64,000 nucleotides of DNA, taken from contig JAHFQY010000009.1 of assembly GCA_023259065.1 (NCBI GenBank), forward strand, positions 1 through 64,000, written 5' to 3'. This document shows positions 19,256 to 29,542 of this stretch, piece after piece. The notes under the pieces are model-generated. The model did not search any database. It had not been told where the DNA came from and saw only the letters and a program-made list of their open reading frames with translations. Position 1 is the first letter of the stretch, and each line of letters starts with the position of its first letter. The translations under genes and the position numbers were made by a program. This DNA is from Nitrosomonadales bacterium (GTDB lineage: Bacteria > Pseudomonadota > Gammaproteobacteria > Burkholderiales > Gallionellaceae).

Positions 19256-21310
19256 GTGAAAGTGCACAAAATGGTTCTGTCGTTTCTGGCTGAAAAGCTG
19301 ATGGGGAAAGGCATGAAAGCCATCTCCCTGATGCTTGCTTTCATATCCGTGTTCAGTGTTCTTTCTCTTTATTACAACCAGAATTCATTTCTGGAAGCAT
19401 TCGAGGCCAAGACCTACGATTTGAGGTTCACGCGCTTGCGTGGCCCGATTCCCCCCAGTCCTGAAATCGGCATTGTAGCCATTGATGACAAGAGCATTGC
19501 AGAGCTGGGGCGTTTCCCCTGGAGCAGAAGTCAATATGTGCCCTTGTTGCAAAAGCTCTCAGCGGCAGGCGCCAGAGTTGTCCTGTTTGATGCTTTCTAT
19601 CCCGAGCGCGAGAGCATGGCGGCAGATCGCGCTTTTGCGGCAGCAATCAAAAAGGCCGGTAACGTGGTTCTGGCCGTTGCATTTGATTTTGACAAAGAGC
19701 TGCATATAACCGGCAGTACACGTTCTCTGGCTGAAATTGAACGCAATGCAAGCGGAATAGGGCACATTAATTTTTTGCCGGAGGATGACGGTATCAATCG
19801 CCGCAACCGGCTATTGATCGATGTGGATGGCAAGCAGATCCCGTCGCTGGGACTGGTCGGGGCCATGGCGGCGCTGGGGGAAAAAGAGTTTGTGCTGGGC
19901 TCGTTTGAAATCAGGGTGGGTGAGCGGAGTATCCCGGTGGATGGCAGGTACTCGATGTGGATCAACTATACGGGTCCTGGCGGCAACTATCCGCATTTTT
20001 CCTTTACCGATATTGTGCATGGGCGGGTTGATCCGGCCTTGCTGAAAGGCAAGGTGCTGTTCCTGGGAGCCACGGCACTGGGTATATACGATATGCGCGT
20101 GACGCCGTTTCATGGCAATACTCCCGGGGTGGAGGTGCATGCGACGATAGCCGATAATATCATCAGCGGCCGTTTTATCCGGCAGACAGGGCTGGAAGCC
20201 CTGTTTGACATGGCGATGATCGTGGTGCTGGGTTTGCTGGCCTATTACATCACCATGCGCATGCGCTTGTATGGCGCGTTCCCGGCAACCCTGGTGTTGT
20301 CCTCCGCGTACATCTGGCTGAGCTACTGGTTGTTCAAGGAGGGCCACTGGGTCAGCATGATTTACCCGCCACTGGCCGCCATTGTTGCCTTGCTGGTAGG
20401 TGGCAGCTTCCGCTATCTGGTGCTGGAGCGCAGTGCGCGCGAGATGCGCTCGATGTTTTCCAGTTACCTGTCGGACAAGCTGGTTTCACGCCTGGAAAAA
20501 GACCCGGATGCAGCCAGGATAGGCGGTGACAACAAGCATGTGACTATCCTGTTCACGGATATCAAGGGTTTTACCACATTTAGCGAGAAACACACGCCAC
20601 AGGAAGTGGTGGCGCGCCTGAATGAATATCTCGCGGCCATGGTGCAGGTGATTGAGCGCCATGACGGCACGGTGGACAAGTTTATCGGCGATGGCATCAT
20701 GGCCTATTGGGGTGCCCCCCTGGAGCAGCCTGACCATGCGAAGCTGGCCATAGCCTGCATGCTGGCCATGCAGGCAAAGATGCAAGAGCTGTGCGGGAAA
20801 TGGGAGCGCGAAGGAGTAGAGCCATTTTATTTTCGTGGCGGGGTGCAGTCGGGTGAAGTGGTCGCTGGCAATATCGGCTTCCGCGGCAAGAAAATGGAAT
20901 ATACGGTGATAGGCGACACCGTGAATCAGGCTGCCAGGCTGGAAGGTACGGCGAAATATTATGGAGTGCAATTTCTGGTGGGCGAGAGCACCTATCTGCT
21001 GACCAGTGGCAGTTATCGTTACCGTGAGCTGGACAAGGTGCGCGTGGTAGGCAAGCAGGTGCCTGTTACAATTTACGAGCTGTGCGGAACCTTGGTCGAG
21101 CCGGAGAGCGAGCTGGTGCGGCAGTTTAATGCGGGCTTGCTTCTGTTCAGGGCACGCAAGTGGGTAGAGGCAGCAGCTTGTTTCAGGGCCATAGTTAACG
21201 AGCTTGCTGACGACAGAACGAGCAGGATTTATCTGGAACGTTGCGAGGGATTTCAGAAGTCTCCACCGCCGCAGGATTGGGATGGCGTGTCAAATCGGCG
21301 GGATAAATAG
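19256..21310 (+). CDS. CHASE2-domain class III adenylate cyclase
   Basis: 684-aa ORF (GTG start at 19256, or ATG at 19271); extracytoplasmic CHASE2 region IGIVAIDDKSIAELGRFPWSR; TM helices; cyclase motifs ILFTDIKGFT, DKFIGDGIMAYWGAP, KMEYTVIGDTVNQAARLEG. Confidence 0.92.
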   Translation: MKVHKMVLSFLAEKLMGKGMKAISLMLAFISVFSVLSLYYNQNSFLEAFEAKTYDLRFTRLRGPIPPSPEIGIVAIDDKSIAELGRFPWSRSQYVPLLQKLSAAGARVVLFDAFYPERESMAADRAFAAAIKKAGNVVLAVAFDFDKELHITGSTRSLAEIERNASGIGHINFLPEDDGINRRNRLLIDVDGKQIPSLGLVGAMAALGEKEFVLGSFEIRVGERSIPVDGRYSMWINYTGPGGNYPHFSFTDIVHGRVDPALLKGKVLFLGATALGIYDMRVTPFHGNTPGVEVHATIADNIISGRFIRQTGLEALFDMAMIVVLGLLAYYITMRMRLYGAFPATLVLSSAYIWLSYWLFKEGHWVSMIYPPLAAIVALLVGGSFRYLVLERSAREMRSMFSSYLSDKLVSRLEKDPDAARIGGDNKHVTILFTDIKGFTTFSEKHTPQEVVARLNEYLAAMVQVIERHDGTVDKFIGDGIMAYWGAPLEQPDHAKLAIACMLAMQAKMQELCGKWEREGVEPFYFRGGVQSGEVVAGNIGFRGKKMEYTVIGDTVNQAARLEGTAKYYGVQFLVGESTYLLTSGSYRYRELDKVRVVGKQVPVTIYELCGTLVEPESELVRQFNAGLLLFRARKWVEAAACFRAIVNELADDRTSRIYLERCEGFQKSPPPQDWDGVSNRRDK

Positions 21311-21382
21311 TGTGTGTAGTGTGGAAATTATCGATACCGATGCGAAGAAATAAATCGGTTTAGGCAAATCACGAATTAACGA

Positions 21383-24300
21383 ATGGTGCTCACGATGCGT
21401 TTTATTACAACTGCAATTCTTTCGATAACGCTGGTTGCATCAGCCAACGCAGCTTCTTCCGACCTGGCGCCGTCTATCGGGCTGCCGCGGGTGGACTTTG
21501 TAAAAGAAATCCCCATAAGCGGGGCAAAGAAATTGCTGGGCTGGAATGCGGGAAATTTCTATGTCGCACAGCCGGATGGTGATGTTGATGTGCTGGACAA
21601 GGACGGGCGCAAACTGCTCACCCTGCATGGCAAGGACGCCAAGGGTGGAGTGCTGCTCAAACAGCCAGAGGCCGTGGCCGTCGCCGACAACACGATTTAT
21701 GTGGTGGACAGCGAAACCAGCCAGGTTGTCATGTTCTCCCCGGATGGAAAACTGAAAGGCGCGTTTGGCACCAGGAAGGGCGGCTTCTTCAAGAGTGGCG
21801 GCAGCAATGAACTGAACTCACCCCACGGCATTGCCGTGCATGAAGGCATAGTCTATGTGGCCGATACCGGGAATCGCAGGGTGCAGCTGTATGGCAGCAA
21901 CGGCGTGTTTCTGACTGCACTGGAAATTGACAGTGCAACAGGGAACAAGGCGGCCAGGGAGAAAAGCCTGCCTTACAAACTGGTTGAGCCCACAGATATT
22001 GCGATCAATGCACAGGGACAGATTTATGTACTGGACGCAGATGACTCCTTGATCAAGGTTTATGACACCAACGGTGTTTACCTGAGGAACCTTCCCAAAA
22101 GCGGCAAGCCGCTGACATTCAGCATGGCACAGGACGGAATCTACGTGGCCGATCGCGATTCTCTGGTGATCCAGAAATATGATTTCAATGACAAGTTGGC
22201 GTATTCATTTGGTGTCAAGGGAGACGGTCGTGCGCAGCTCAAGAGTATTGCGGGCGTGCTTGCTGCCAAGGACAGGCAGGTGTTCGTGGGCGACAGCAGA
22301 AAAGGTGTAATCAATGTGTTTCTGGCCGAGGCGGGAGAGGCGCTGGAAGCGTTGCCCAAGGCGGCTTCCAGGACATCGGTGCAATATCAGGCCAGCGTTG
22401 CCGCCAGCATGGACAGGATGGCGTGGAATGGCAAGGACACGCTGTACGGCGTAGATGCGGAAAGCAAGGCGGTCATGCGCTTGCGCAACGGGACGGCTGC
22501 GGAAGACATGAAGTTGAAGGACATGACGCCGTTATCTGTTGCGACTGATAAAAGTGGCGCGCTGTGGGTGCTGGACAAGAAAAAAATGCGCGTGGTGAAG
22601 CTGGACGATGCCGGCAATGTACTCGGCAGCATCGGCAGTGAAGGCAGCAAGCCCGGGCAGCTGGACGAACCCACGGATATCGCCATCTCCAGCACGGGCA
22701 GCGTGTTTGTGGCAGACAGCGGCAATCACTGGGTGCAAGTGTTCAACCCTGAAGGCGTGTTCCTGTATGCGATACGCAGCAGCACGGTAGCCAAGCTGGA
22801 TGAGCCTGTTGCAGTGGCGCTGGATCCGCAGGACAAGGTGTTCATTCTGGACAAGTCGCGGGCGGCGGTTTCGACCTACTCGGCCAAGGGCGAGCCCATG
22901 GCCGAATTTGGCAAGACAATGGAAGGTGTGGCTGCGCTGGTCAAGCCGGTGGCGCTGATGGCAACCCAGGACGAGGTGTTTGTTGTCGATTCCGGCATGG
23001 TCAAGGTGTATTCACACCAGGGGCAATTTATCCGCGCATTTGGCGCCAAGGGCAGCGGCAACGGAGAGTTTGACGAAGCGGTTGCCATCGCTGCCAAAGA
23101 CGGCACGACTTTCTATGTTGCAGAGCGCGGCAACAAGCGCGTGCAAACCTTCGCCACCTTGCACAAGCCCGCTGCCCCGCAGCAGCTGGGTGCAAGCGGT
23201 GCTGTGCACGCGGTCTCGCTGCGTTGGGCGGCATCAGCCCTGCCCTACATCAAGCAATACAATATCTACCGCTCGCGCAGCGAAAACACCGGCTATGTGC
23301 GCGTTGCCAGCAGCTCGGGCAGTCAATATACGGACCAGGGGCTGGAGGCGGACGGGCGCTATTATTATCGTGTTGTCGCAGAGACGACAAATGGCTACGA
23401 GGGTGCCACCAGCAATGCGGTGCAAGGCGTTGCCGAAAAATTCACCCCGCCGGTATTGACCCAGGCTCAGGCTGATCCCACGCCCTGGCAGATCAAGATG
23501 AGCTGGAAGGCAATCGATCCGCAGCTTCTCAGTGCTTACCTGATCTATCAGAAAGAGGGCGATGGATTTACCAAGGTGGGTGAATCCATGCTGCCCGAGT
23601 TTACGAAAGATGCGCTGACGCCGGACACAAAATATACCTTCTATATTTCAACCCGCAGCAACGATGGAATTGAATCGGAGAAATTTGCCGTCAGCGCAAC
23701 CACGCTGAGTTTCAACAGGGCGCCGCTGGAAATTGATGTCATCAAGTTGCGCGATGTTTTCTCCAATACCTACAAGCTGTATGAGCAGGACGGGGTGGGC
23801 CGCATCAAGCTGACCAACAACACCGACAAGCCCATAGAGAAAATCAAGGTGAGCTTCCTGCTGAAGAACGTCATGGATTTCCCGACCGAGGACAAGATAG
23901 ACAAGCTCATGCCCGGACAGAGCGAGGAAATCAACCTGCTGGCCGTGTTCAACAACAGCATCCTGACGCTGTCAGAGGACAGCTCGGTGCAGGCCATGAT
24001 AGAAGCCAGCTATTTCGAGAATGGCAAGCGTGTGGTTTACAGCAAGAATTCCACGGTAAAAATCTATGACAAGCACCGTCTCACCTGGGATGAGCGCGGG
24101 CGCTATGCTTCCTTTGTCACGCCCAAGGATCAGCCGGTGATGAATTTCGTGCGCTCGGTGGTAACCCAATTCAAGGACACCAAGGACGAGTCGCAACTTG
24201 CGGCCATGGTGTTTGACGCCATGGGGGTCGCCGGGCTGACCTATATTCCCGACCCCAGCAACCCCTATCAGGTGGCCTCGGGCAAGGCCGACACGGTGGA

Positions 24301-25159
24301 CTATATCCAGTACCCGCGCGAAACCCTGGGGCGCAAGTCCGGCGATTGCGATGATCTCACCGCCTTGTATTCGGCGGCGCTGGAGAGTATGGGTATCTAT
24401 ACCCTGGTGGTCGAGGTGCCGGGTCATATGTTCATGATGTTCTCAACCGGCATTAATGCCGATGGCGACGGCTACACCATGGACGACATGTATGTCATTC
24501 ACGAAGGAAAGTTGTGGATTCCGGTGGAGGCCACGGTGGTGGGGAGCTCGTTTGTGAAAGCGTGGGAGCTGGGTGCTGCCAATTATTACAAATGGAAGGA
24601 CAAGGGGCTGACGCTGCTGGATGTCCATTCTGCATGGGCCACATACAAGCCGGCCACCCTGCCGGATGTGGCGCTGAAATCAATGGACGTTACGCCGGGA
24701 GAAATCGAGAAGCGCTTTCCCGGGGAATTCATGTCGGTGCTGAAAATCAGCTCGCAGACCAAGACCCGGCGTTATCTGCAGGCCATTGCAAAGAAGCCGG
24801 GCGATATGGAAGCGCACCTGCAGGTGGGTATAGTCCTGGCCAAGCTGGGAGACAGGAATGAGGCGATGAAATATTTTGACAAGGTGATTGCCGCCGAGCC
24901 CAAGAACGCAGCCGCACATAACAATCGCGGCAACCTGCTGATGATGGAGGCAAAATATGCGGAAGCCCAGAAAAGCTATACGGCCGCGGCGCAATATGGC
25001 GCCAATGACCCGGATATCTGGGTAAACTTGGCTAAATCCTACAAATTGGTAAATAATACAAAAAAGGCCAAAGAAGCCTTTGTTCAGGCTGACAAGCTGG
25101 ACCCTTCCGTCAGGAAGAAATACAAGGCGCTGGCTTTGGAACTGCTCAACTCGTTGTAA
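21383..25159 (+). CDS. Large exported protein: NHL/6-bladed beta-propeller repeats, fibronectin type III, transglutaminase-like domain, C-terminal TPRs
   Basis: 1258-aa ORF; signal peptide; repeats such as ELNSPHGIAVHEGIVYVADTGNRRVQLY and QLDEPTDIAISSTGSVFVADSGNHWVQVF; FN3-like 600-790; Cys/His motifs KSGDCDDLTALYSAALESMG and VPGHMFMMF; TPRs EAHLQVGIVLAKLGDRNEAMKYF. Confidence 0.85.
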   Translation: MVLTMRFITTAILSITLVASANAASSDLAPSIGLPRVDFVKEIPISGAKKLLGWNAGNFYVAQPDGDVDVLDKDGRKLLTLHGKDAKGGVLLKQPEAVAVADNTIYVVDSETSQVVMFSPDGKLKGAFGTRKGGFFKSGGSNELNSPHGIAVHEGIVYVADTGNRRVQLYGSNGVFLTALEIDSATGNKAAREKSLPYKLVEPTDIAINAQGQIYVLDADDSLIKVYDTNGVYLRNLPKSGKPLTFSMAQDGIYVADRDSLVIQKYDFNDKLAYSFGVKGDGRAQLKSIAGVLAAKDRQVFVGDSRKGVINVFLAEAGEALEALPKAASRTSVQYQASVAASMDRMAWNGKDTLYGVDAESKAVMRLRNGTAAEDMKLKDMTPLSVATDKSGALWVLDKKKMRVVKLDDAGNVLGSIGSEGSKPGQLDEPTDIAISSTGSVFVADSGNHWVQVFNPEGVFLYAIRSSTVAKLDEPVAVALDPQDKVFILDKSRAAVSTYSAKGEPMAEFGKTMEGVAALVKPVALMATQDEVFVVDSGMVKVYSHQGQFIRAFGAKGSGNGEFDEAVAIAAKDGTTFYVAERGNKRVQTFATLHKPAAPQQLGASGAVHAVSLRWAASALPYIKQYNIYRSRSENTGYVRVASSSGSQYTDQGLEADGRYYYRVVAETTNGYEGATSNAVQGVAEKFTPPVLTQAQADPTPWQIKMSWKAIDPQLLSAYLIYQKEGDGFTKVGESMLPEFTKDALTPDTKYTFYISTRSNDGIESEKFAVSATTLSFNRAPLEIDVIKLRDVFSNTYKLYEQDGVGRIKLTNNTDKPIEKIKVSFLLKNVMDFPTEDKIDKLMPGQSEEINLLAVFNNSILTLSEDSSVQAMIEASYFENGKRVVYSKNSTVKIYDKHRLTWDERGRYASFVTPKDQPVMNFVRSVVTQFKDTKDESQLAAMVFDAMGVAGLTYIPDPSNPYQVASGKADTVDYIQYPRETLGRKSGDCDDLTALYSAALESMGIYTLVVEVPGHMFMMFSTGINADGDGYTMDDMYVIHEGKLWIPVEATVVGSSFVKAWELGAANYYKWKDKGLTLLDVHSAWATYKPATLPDVALKSMDVTPGEIEKRFPGEFMSVLKISSQTKTRRYLQAIAKKPGDMEAHLQVGIVLAKLGDRNEAMKYFDKVIAAEPKNAAAHNNRGNLLMMEAKYAEAQKSYTAAAQYGANDPDIWVNLAKSYKLVNNTKKAKEAFVQADKLDPSVRKKYKALALELLNSL

Positions 25160-25201
25160 GGTCGAATGCACCGAGGTCTCAGCAATTAACTGGAGAAGAA
25201 G

Positions 25202-25600
25202 ATGAAGAAATTTATTGCCTTGCTGGTCATGTCGGGAATGGCTCTGGTTTCCACGACACTCTATGCCGCTGAAGCCGGCGACGCTTCCCTGGGTTTCTGG
25301 GAAAAGCTGCGCAGGAAGGTCGAGTTGATGGCGCCGCACAAAAATGTCAGCGCAACCACGGCGGTGGGTGGTGTGCGCGGCGCTCAGGTGACCGCCAACG
25401 ACACCTACTGGAAGGGCGAAAAAACCGTGCAGGAAGTTGATTCCGATGAGCTGGCAGCCTTCCAGAAAGCCATGGGATTGGCCGAAGCGGGCGAGGTAAA
25501 GCAGGCGCAAGCTGCTTTTGCCGACTTTATCAAGAAAAACCCTGATAGCCCCCTGCGCAAGGATGCTGATCAGGCATTGGCGCAACTGCAGACCAAATAG
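25202..25600 (+). CDS. Small exported protein of unknown function with TPR-like C-terminus
   Basis: Signal peptide MKKFIALLVMSGMALVSTTLYAAEA; good SD GGAGAAGAAG; 42 nt after the large exported protein gene. Confidence 0.75.
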   Translation: MKKFIALLVMSGMALVSTTLYAAEAGDASLGFWEKLRRKVELMAPHKNVSATTAVGGVRGAQVTANDTYWKGEKTVQEVDSDELAAFQKAMGLAEAGEVKQAQAAFADFIKKNPDSPLRKDADQALAQLQTK

Positions 25601-25635
25601 AGCACGTGGCCAAATAGAGTACGGGGATAGACCTG

Positions 25636-25663
25636 AAAAGGCTTGCGCAATGCAGGCCTTTTT
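25636..25663 (+). terminator. Rho-independent terminator
   Basis: AAAAGGCTTGCGCAATGCAGGCCTTTTT. Confidence 0.7.
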
Positions 25664-25770
25664 GTATTGGCCCGCTGCAGCGCCACCATCTCGCATCCAA
25701 CTGGATAATCTGGGATAATCGCGCCCCGGCTTAGTCTTTGCCTCCCATTTTTTGCTTCCCGTCTGATTCT

Positions 25771-27024
25771 ATGCAGTTATTCGCTTTTGGCATAAACCAT
25801 CAAACCGCACCGCTAGCCGTGCGCGAGCAGATTGCGTTCAATGTCGATGCGATGGAGCCGGCATTGCGCGACCTGGTTGGGCATGGCGCGGCCAAGGAAG
25901 CCACCATACTGTCCACCTGCAACCGCACCGAGGTGTATTGCAGCACGCACGAGCCGGATCAGGCAATCAACTGGCTGGCGGCGTATCACAAGCTATCGGC
26001 AGAGCAGATTGCGCCCTACATTTACACCATGCAGCAGGACGAGGCGGTGAAGCACGCCTTTCGCGTGGCCAGCGGGCTGGATTCCATGGTGCTGGGCGAG
26101 CCGCAGATACTGGGGCAGATGAAGCAGGCCGTGCGCTATGCCGAGCAGGCGGGTACGCTGGGCTTTCTGCTGCATAAACTGTTCCAGCGCACCTTCTCGG
26201 TGGCCAAGGACGTGCGCACGCAAACCGAGATCGGCGCCAACCTGATTTCCATGGCGGCTGCCGCAGTCAAACTGTCCGAACGCATCTTCCCCAGCATCGC
26301 CGAGCAGCGCGTGCTGTTTGTCGGCGCGGGCGAGATGATAGAACTCAATGCCGTGCACTTTGCCGCCAAGTCGCCCAGACATATCACCGTGGCCAACCGC
26401 ACGCTGGAACGCGCGCAGGTGCTGGCGCGGCGCATCAACGGCCACGCCATCACCCTGACCGAGCTGCCCGAGCAACTGGCGCAGCACGACATTATCGTGA
26501 CCTGCACCGCCAGCACCCTGCCCATCATGGGCAAGGGCATGGTGGAGCGCGCGCTCAAGGCGCGCAAGCACCGCCCGCTGTTTATCGTGGACCTGGCCGT
26601 GCCGCGCGATGTGGAAGCCGAAGTGGCCGAGCTGAACGACGTATTCCTGTACACCGTGGATGATTTGTCCGAGGTGGTGCGCGACGGCCTGGATGCGCGC
26701 CAGGGCGCGGTAAAAGAGGCCGAGGTGATTATCGACTCAGGCGTGAATGAATTCATGCACTGGATGGAATCGCGCGGGGTGGTGCCCACCATCCGTGCCC
26801 TGCGCGACAACGTCGAACGCCAGCGCCGCAGCGAAATGGAAAAAGCCTTGCGCCTGCTGGCCAAGGGCGAGCCTGTCGAAAAGGTGCTGGAGTCACTCAG
26901 CAGCGCACTGGTCAATAAATTTTTGCATGCCCCCACGCAGGCGCTGAATCAGGCGCAGGCCGAAGAACGCGAGGCGCTGCTGGAAACCATACACCGTCTC
27001 TATCACCTGAATACTCCCGAATGA
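25771..27024 (+). CDS. hemA: Glutamyl-tRNA reductase
   Basis: [46 protein letters not shown]. Confidence 0.97.
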   Translation: MQLFAFGINHQTAPLAVREQIAFNVDAMEPALRDLVGHGAAKEATILSTCNRTEVYCSTHEPDQAINWLAAYHKLSAEQIAPYIYTMQQDEAVKHAFRVASGLDSMVLGEPQILGQMKQAVRYAEQAGTLGFLLHKLFQRTFSVAKDVRTQTEIGANLISMAAAAVKLSERIFPSIAEQRVLFVGAGEMIELNAVHFAAKSPRHITVANRTLERAQVLARRINGHAITLTELPEQLAQHDIIVTCTASTLPIMGKGMVERALKARKHRPLFIVDLAVPRDVEAEVAELNDVFLYTVDDLSEVVRDGLDARQGAVKEAEVIIDSGVNEFMHWMESRGVVPTIRALRDNVERQRRSEMEKALRLLAKGEPVEKVLESLSSALVNKFLHAPTQALNQAQAEEREALLETIHRLYHLNTPE

Positions 27025-28103
27025 AACCCAGTATCGCCGCAAAACTCGCCCAGCTGGGCGACCGCCTGGATGAGGTGAGCACCCTGCTGAGCAGCGAGGA
27101 GGCCACGCGCGACATGGATACCTTCCGCAAGCTCAACCGCGAGCGCTCGGAGCTGGAGCCGGTAGTGGGGCTGTATCACGCATGGCAGTCCTGCGAGGCT
27201 GATATCGCCACTGCCCTGGAAATGGCGGAAGACCCGGAGATGCGCGAATTCGCCGATGCCGAGGTAAAAGAAGGGCGTGCGCGGCTGGAGCAGATCGAAA
27301 TCGATTTGCAGAAACAGCTGCTGCCGAAAGACCCCAACGACGATCGTAACGTGTTTCTGGAAGTGCGCGCCGGCACCGGCGGCGACGAGGCAGCGCTATT
27401 TGCCGGCGACCTGTTCCGCATGTACGTGCGTTTTGCCGAACGCCGCCGCTGGCAGGTCGAGATCATTTCCGAGAGCGTGGGTGAAAAGGGCGGCTACAAG
27501 GAAGTGATCGCCCGCATCATCGGCCAGGGTGCGTATTCGGTGCTGAAATTTGAATCCGGCGTGCATCGTGTGCAGCGCGTGCCCGCTACCGAAACGCAGG
27601 GGCGGGTGCACACTTCTGCCTGCACCATTGCCATCCTGCCGGAGGCGGACGAGGTCAGCGACGTGGTGCTCAACCCGGCAGATTTGCGCATAGACACCTT
27701 CCGCGCCAGCGGCGCCGGCGGCCAGCACATCAACAAGACCGACTCCGCCGTGCGCGTCACCCACCTGCCCACCGGCACCGTGGTGGAATGCCAGGACGGC
27801 CGCTCGCAGCACAAGAACAAGGCGCAGGCGCTGGCCGTGCTGGCGGCGCGCATCAAGAACAAGCAGGAGCACGAGGCGCATTCCAAGCAGGCCGCCGAGC
27901 GCAAGTCGCTGGTGGGCAGCGGCGACCGCTCCGAACGCATCCGCACCTACAACTTCCCGCAGGGGCGTGTCACCGACCACCGCATCAACCTCACCCTGTA
28001 CAAGATGGACCACATCATGGACGGCGACATCAGCGAGCTGACCGATGCGCTGATGGCCGAGCATCAGGCCGAGCAGCTGGCGGCGCTGGCGGACGAGAAT
28101 TGA
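27021..28103 (+). CDS. prfA: Peptide chain release factor 1
   Basis: [22 protein letters not shown]; 360 aa. Confidence 0.98.
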   Translation: MKPSIAAKLAQLGDRLDEVSTLLSSEEATRDMDTFRKLNRERSELEPVVGLYHAWQSCEADIATALEMAEDPEMREFADAEVKEGRARLEQIEIDLQKQLLPKDPNDDRNVFLEVRAGTGGDEAALFAGDLFRMYVRFAERRRWQVEIISESVGEKGGYKEVIARIIGQGAYSVLKFESGVHRVQRVPATETQGRVHTSACTIAILPEADEVSDVVLNPADLRIDTFRASGAGGQHINKTDSAVRVTHLPTGTVVECQDGRSQHKNKAQALAVLAARIKNKQEHEAHSKQAAERKSLVGSGDRSERIRTYNFPQGRVTDHRINLTLYKMDHIMDGDISELTDALMAEHQAEQLAALADEN

Positions 28104-28107
28104 TGCC

Positions 28108-28965
28108 TTGTCCTGCTCCCTGCAAAGCCTCATTGCACAAGACGCAGCGCAGCTAGCCGGCGCACTGGCCCTTGATGGCAGCACGGCGCGCATCGAGGTG
28201 CAGTGTTTGCTGCAGCACCTGTTGCACGTCCCGCGCTCTTATCTGCTGGCGCATCCCGAGCGCTGCCTGAATGCGGATGAGTACAGCCAGTACCAGGTGT
28301 TATTGCAGCGCCGTCTGCGCGGCGAGCCTGTCGCCTATATTCTGGGCGAGCGCGAATTTTTTGGTTTGAAGCTGAAGGTTACCCCAGCCACCCTGATACC
28401 GCGCCCGGATACCGAGCTGCTGGTTGAGCTGGCGTTGCAGCACCTGACAAACACTGCTGAGAGCCGGGTGCTGGACATGGGCACAGGCACAGGCGCAATT
28501 GCGCTGGCCATAGCGCATGAGCGCCCCGCTGTGCCGGTGCTGGGCGTGGATGCCTCTGCTGCAGCCTTGCAGGTGGCGCAAGAGAATGCCCAGGTGTTGG
28601 GGCTTACTAACGCGCACTTTGTGCAGAGCAACTGGTTCTCTGCCCTGGCCGGCCAGGGCTTTGAACTGATAGTCTCCAATCCGCCCTATATTGCGGCCGC
28701 GGATGAGCATTTAAGCCAAGGCGATGTGCGCTTTGAACCCGCGACCGCGCTGGCTTCGGGGGCGGATGGTCTGGATGACATCCGCCATATCGTGAGTCAC
28801 GCCGGGGATTACCTGCAGCCCGGTGGCTGGCTGTTGCTGGAGCATGGTTATGATCAGGCCGGGCGTGTGCGCACACTCTTGCAACAGGCCGGCTTTGACG
28901 CAGTGTTTTCCGCCTGTGACCTGGCAGGAATCGAGCGTGTCAGTGGTGGCCAGATTTGTTCTTGA
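28108..28965 (+). CDS. prmC: Peptide chain release factor N5-glutamine methyltransferase (TTG start)
   Basis: VLDMGTGTGAIALAIA and NPPY (IVSNPPYIAAAD); the nearby ATG at 28103 is out of frame and quickly stops. Confidence 0.95.
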   Translation: MSCSLQSLIAQDAAQLAGALALDGSTARIEVQCLLQHLLHVPRSYLLAHPERCLNADEYSQYQVLLQRRLRGEPVAYILGEREFFGLKLKVTPATLIPRPDTELLVELALQHLTNTAESRVLDMGTGTGAIALAIAHERPAVPVLGVDASAAALQVAQENAQVLGLTNAHFVQSNWFSALAGQGFELIVSNPPYIAAADEHLSQGDVRFEPATALASGADGLDDIRHIVSHAGDYLQPGGWLLLEHGYDQAGRVRTLLQQAGFDAVFSACDLAGIERVSGGQICS

Positions 28966-29027
28966 CGGCAAAAGCCATGCCGCCTAAAATACCCGAGTTA
29001 AATACTCAACCAAACGGAGACGTCAAC

Positions 29028-29348
29028 ATGGATATTCAAGAAGTAATCAAGCAGCAGGTCACTAGCCACCCGGTGGTTGTGTATATGAAAGGCACGCCAC
29101 AATTTCCGCAGTGCGGTTTTTCCGGCAATGTCATCCGCATCCTGAATTCGCTGGGTGTCAAAGACATTTTCAGCGTCAACATCCTGCAGGATGACGAAAT
29201 CCGCAAGGGCATCATCGAATACGCAAACTGGCCTACCGTGCCCCAGGTTTACATCGGCGGTGAATTTATCGGCGGCTCCGACATCACCACCGAGATGTAC
29301 CAGAGTGGCGAGTTGAAGGAAATGTTGAGCAAACTCGGCAGCAAGTAA
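29028..29348 (+). CDS. grxD: Grx4 family monothiol glutaredoxin
   Basis: VVVYMKGTPQFPQCGFSGN (CGFS); WPTVPQVYIGGEFIGGSDI. Confidence 0.96.
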   Translation: MDIQEVIKQQVTSHPVVVYMKGTPQFPQCGFSGNVIRILNSLGVKDIFSVNILQDDEIRKGIIEYANWPTVPQVYIGGEFIGGSDITTEMYQSGELKEMLSKLGSK

Positions 29349-29375
29349 GTTCTGAAGAAAGATGCAAATGCAAAC

Positions 29376-29403
29376 GGCCTAGATAATTATCTAGGCCGTT
29401 TGG
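29376..29403 (+). terminator. Terminator-like hairpin after grxD
   Basis: AACGGCCTAGATAATTATCTAGGCCGTTT. Confidence 0.65.
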
Positions 29404-29424
29404 CTTATATGTTTAAGGATGTAG

Positions 29425-29522
29425 AGTCACTACAATACGAGCCGAGTGTTAGAAAACAGGTGTAAGCCTCTTTTTATACTCTCCTCCAACTCTGGGCAGC
29501 CGCAAGGTTGCCCGTTTTTTTT
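29425..29522 (+). ncRNA. Candidate intergenic small RNA ending in an intrinsic terminator
   Basis: Possible -10 TACAAT near 29433; unstructured CUCCUCC stretch; terminator GGGCAGCC-GCAA-GGUUGCCC (29494-29513) followed by a run of 8 T. Confidence 0.35.
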
Positions 29523-29542
29523 GCCCGTTTTCAGAATTTCGC

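Noticed and set aside
19018-25700. tRNA-Phe as integration site for a genomic island containing the CHASE2/NHL genes
   Set aside because: No integrase and no repeat of the tRNA 3' end was seen before hemA; composition appears similar to the surroundings.
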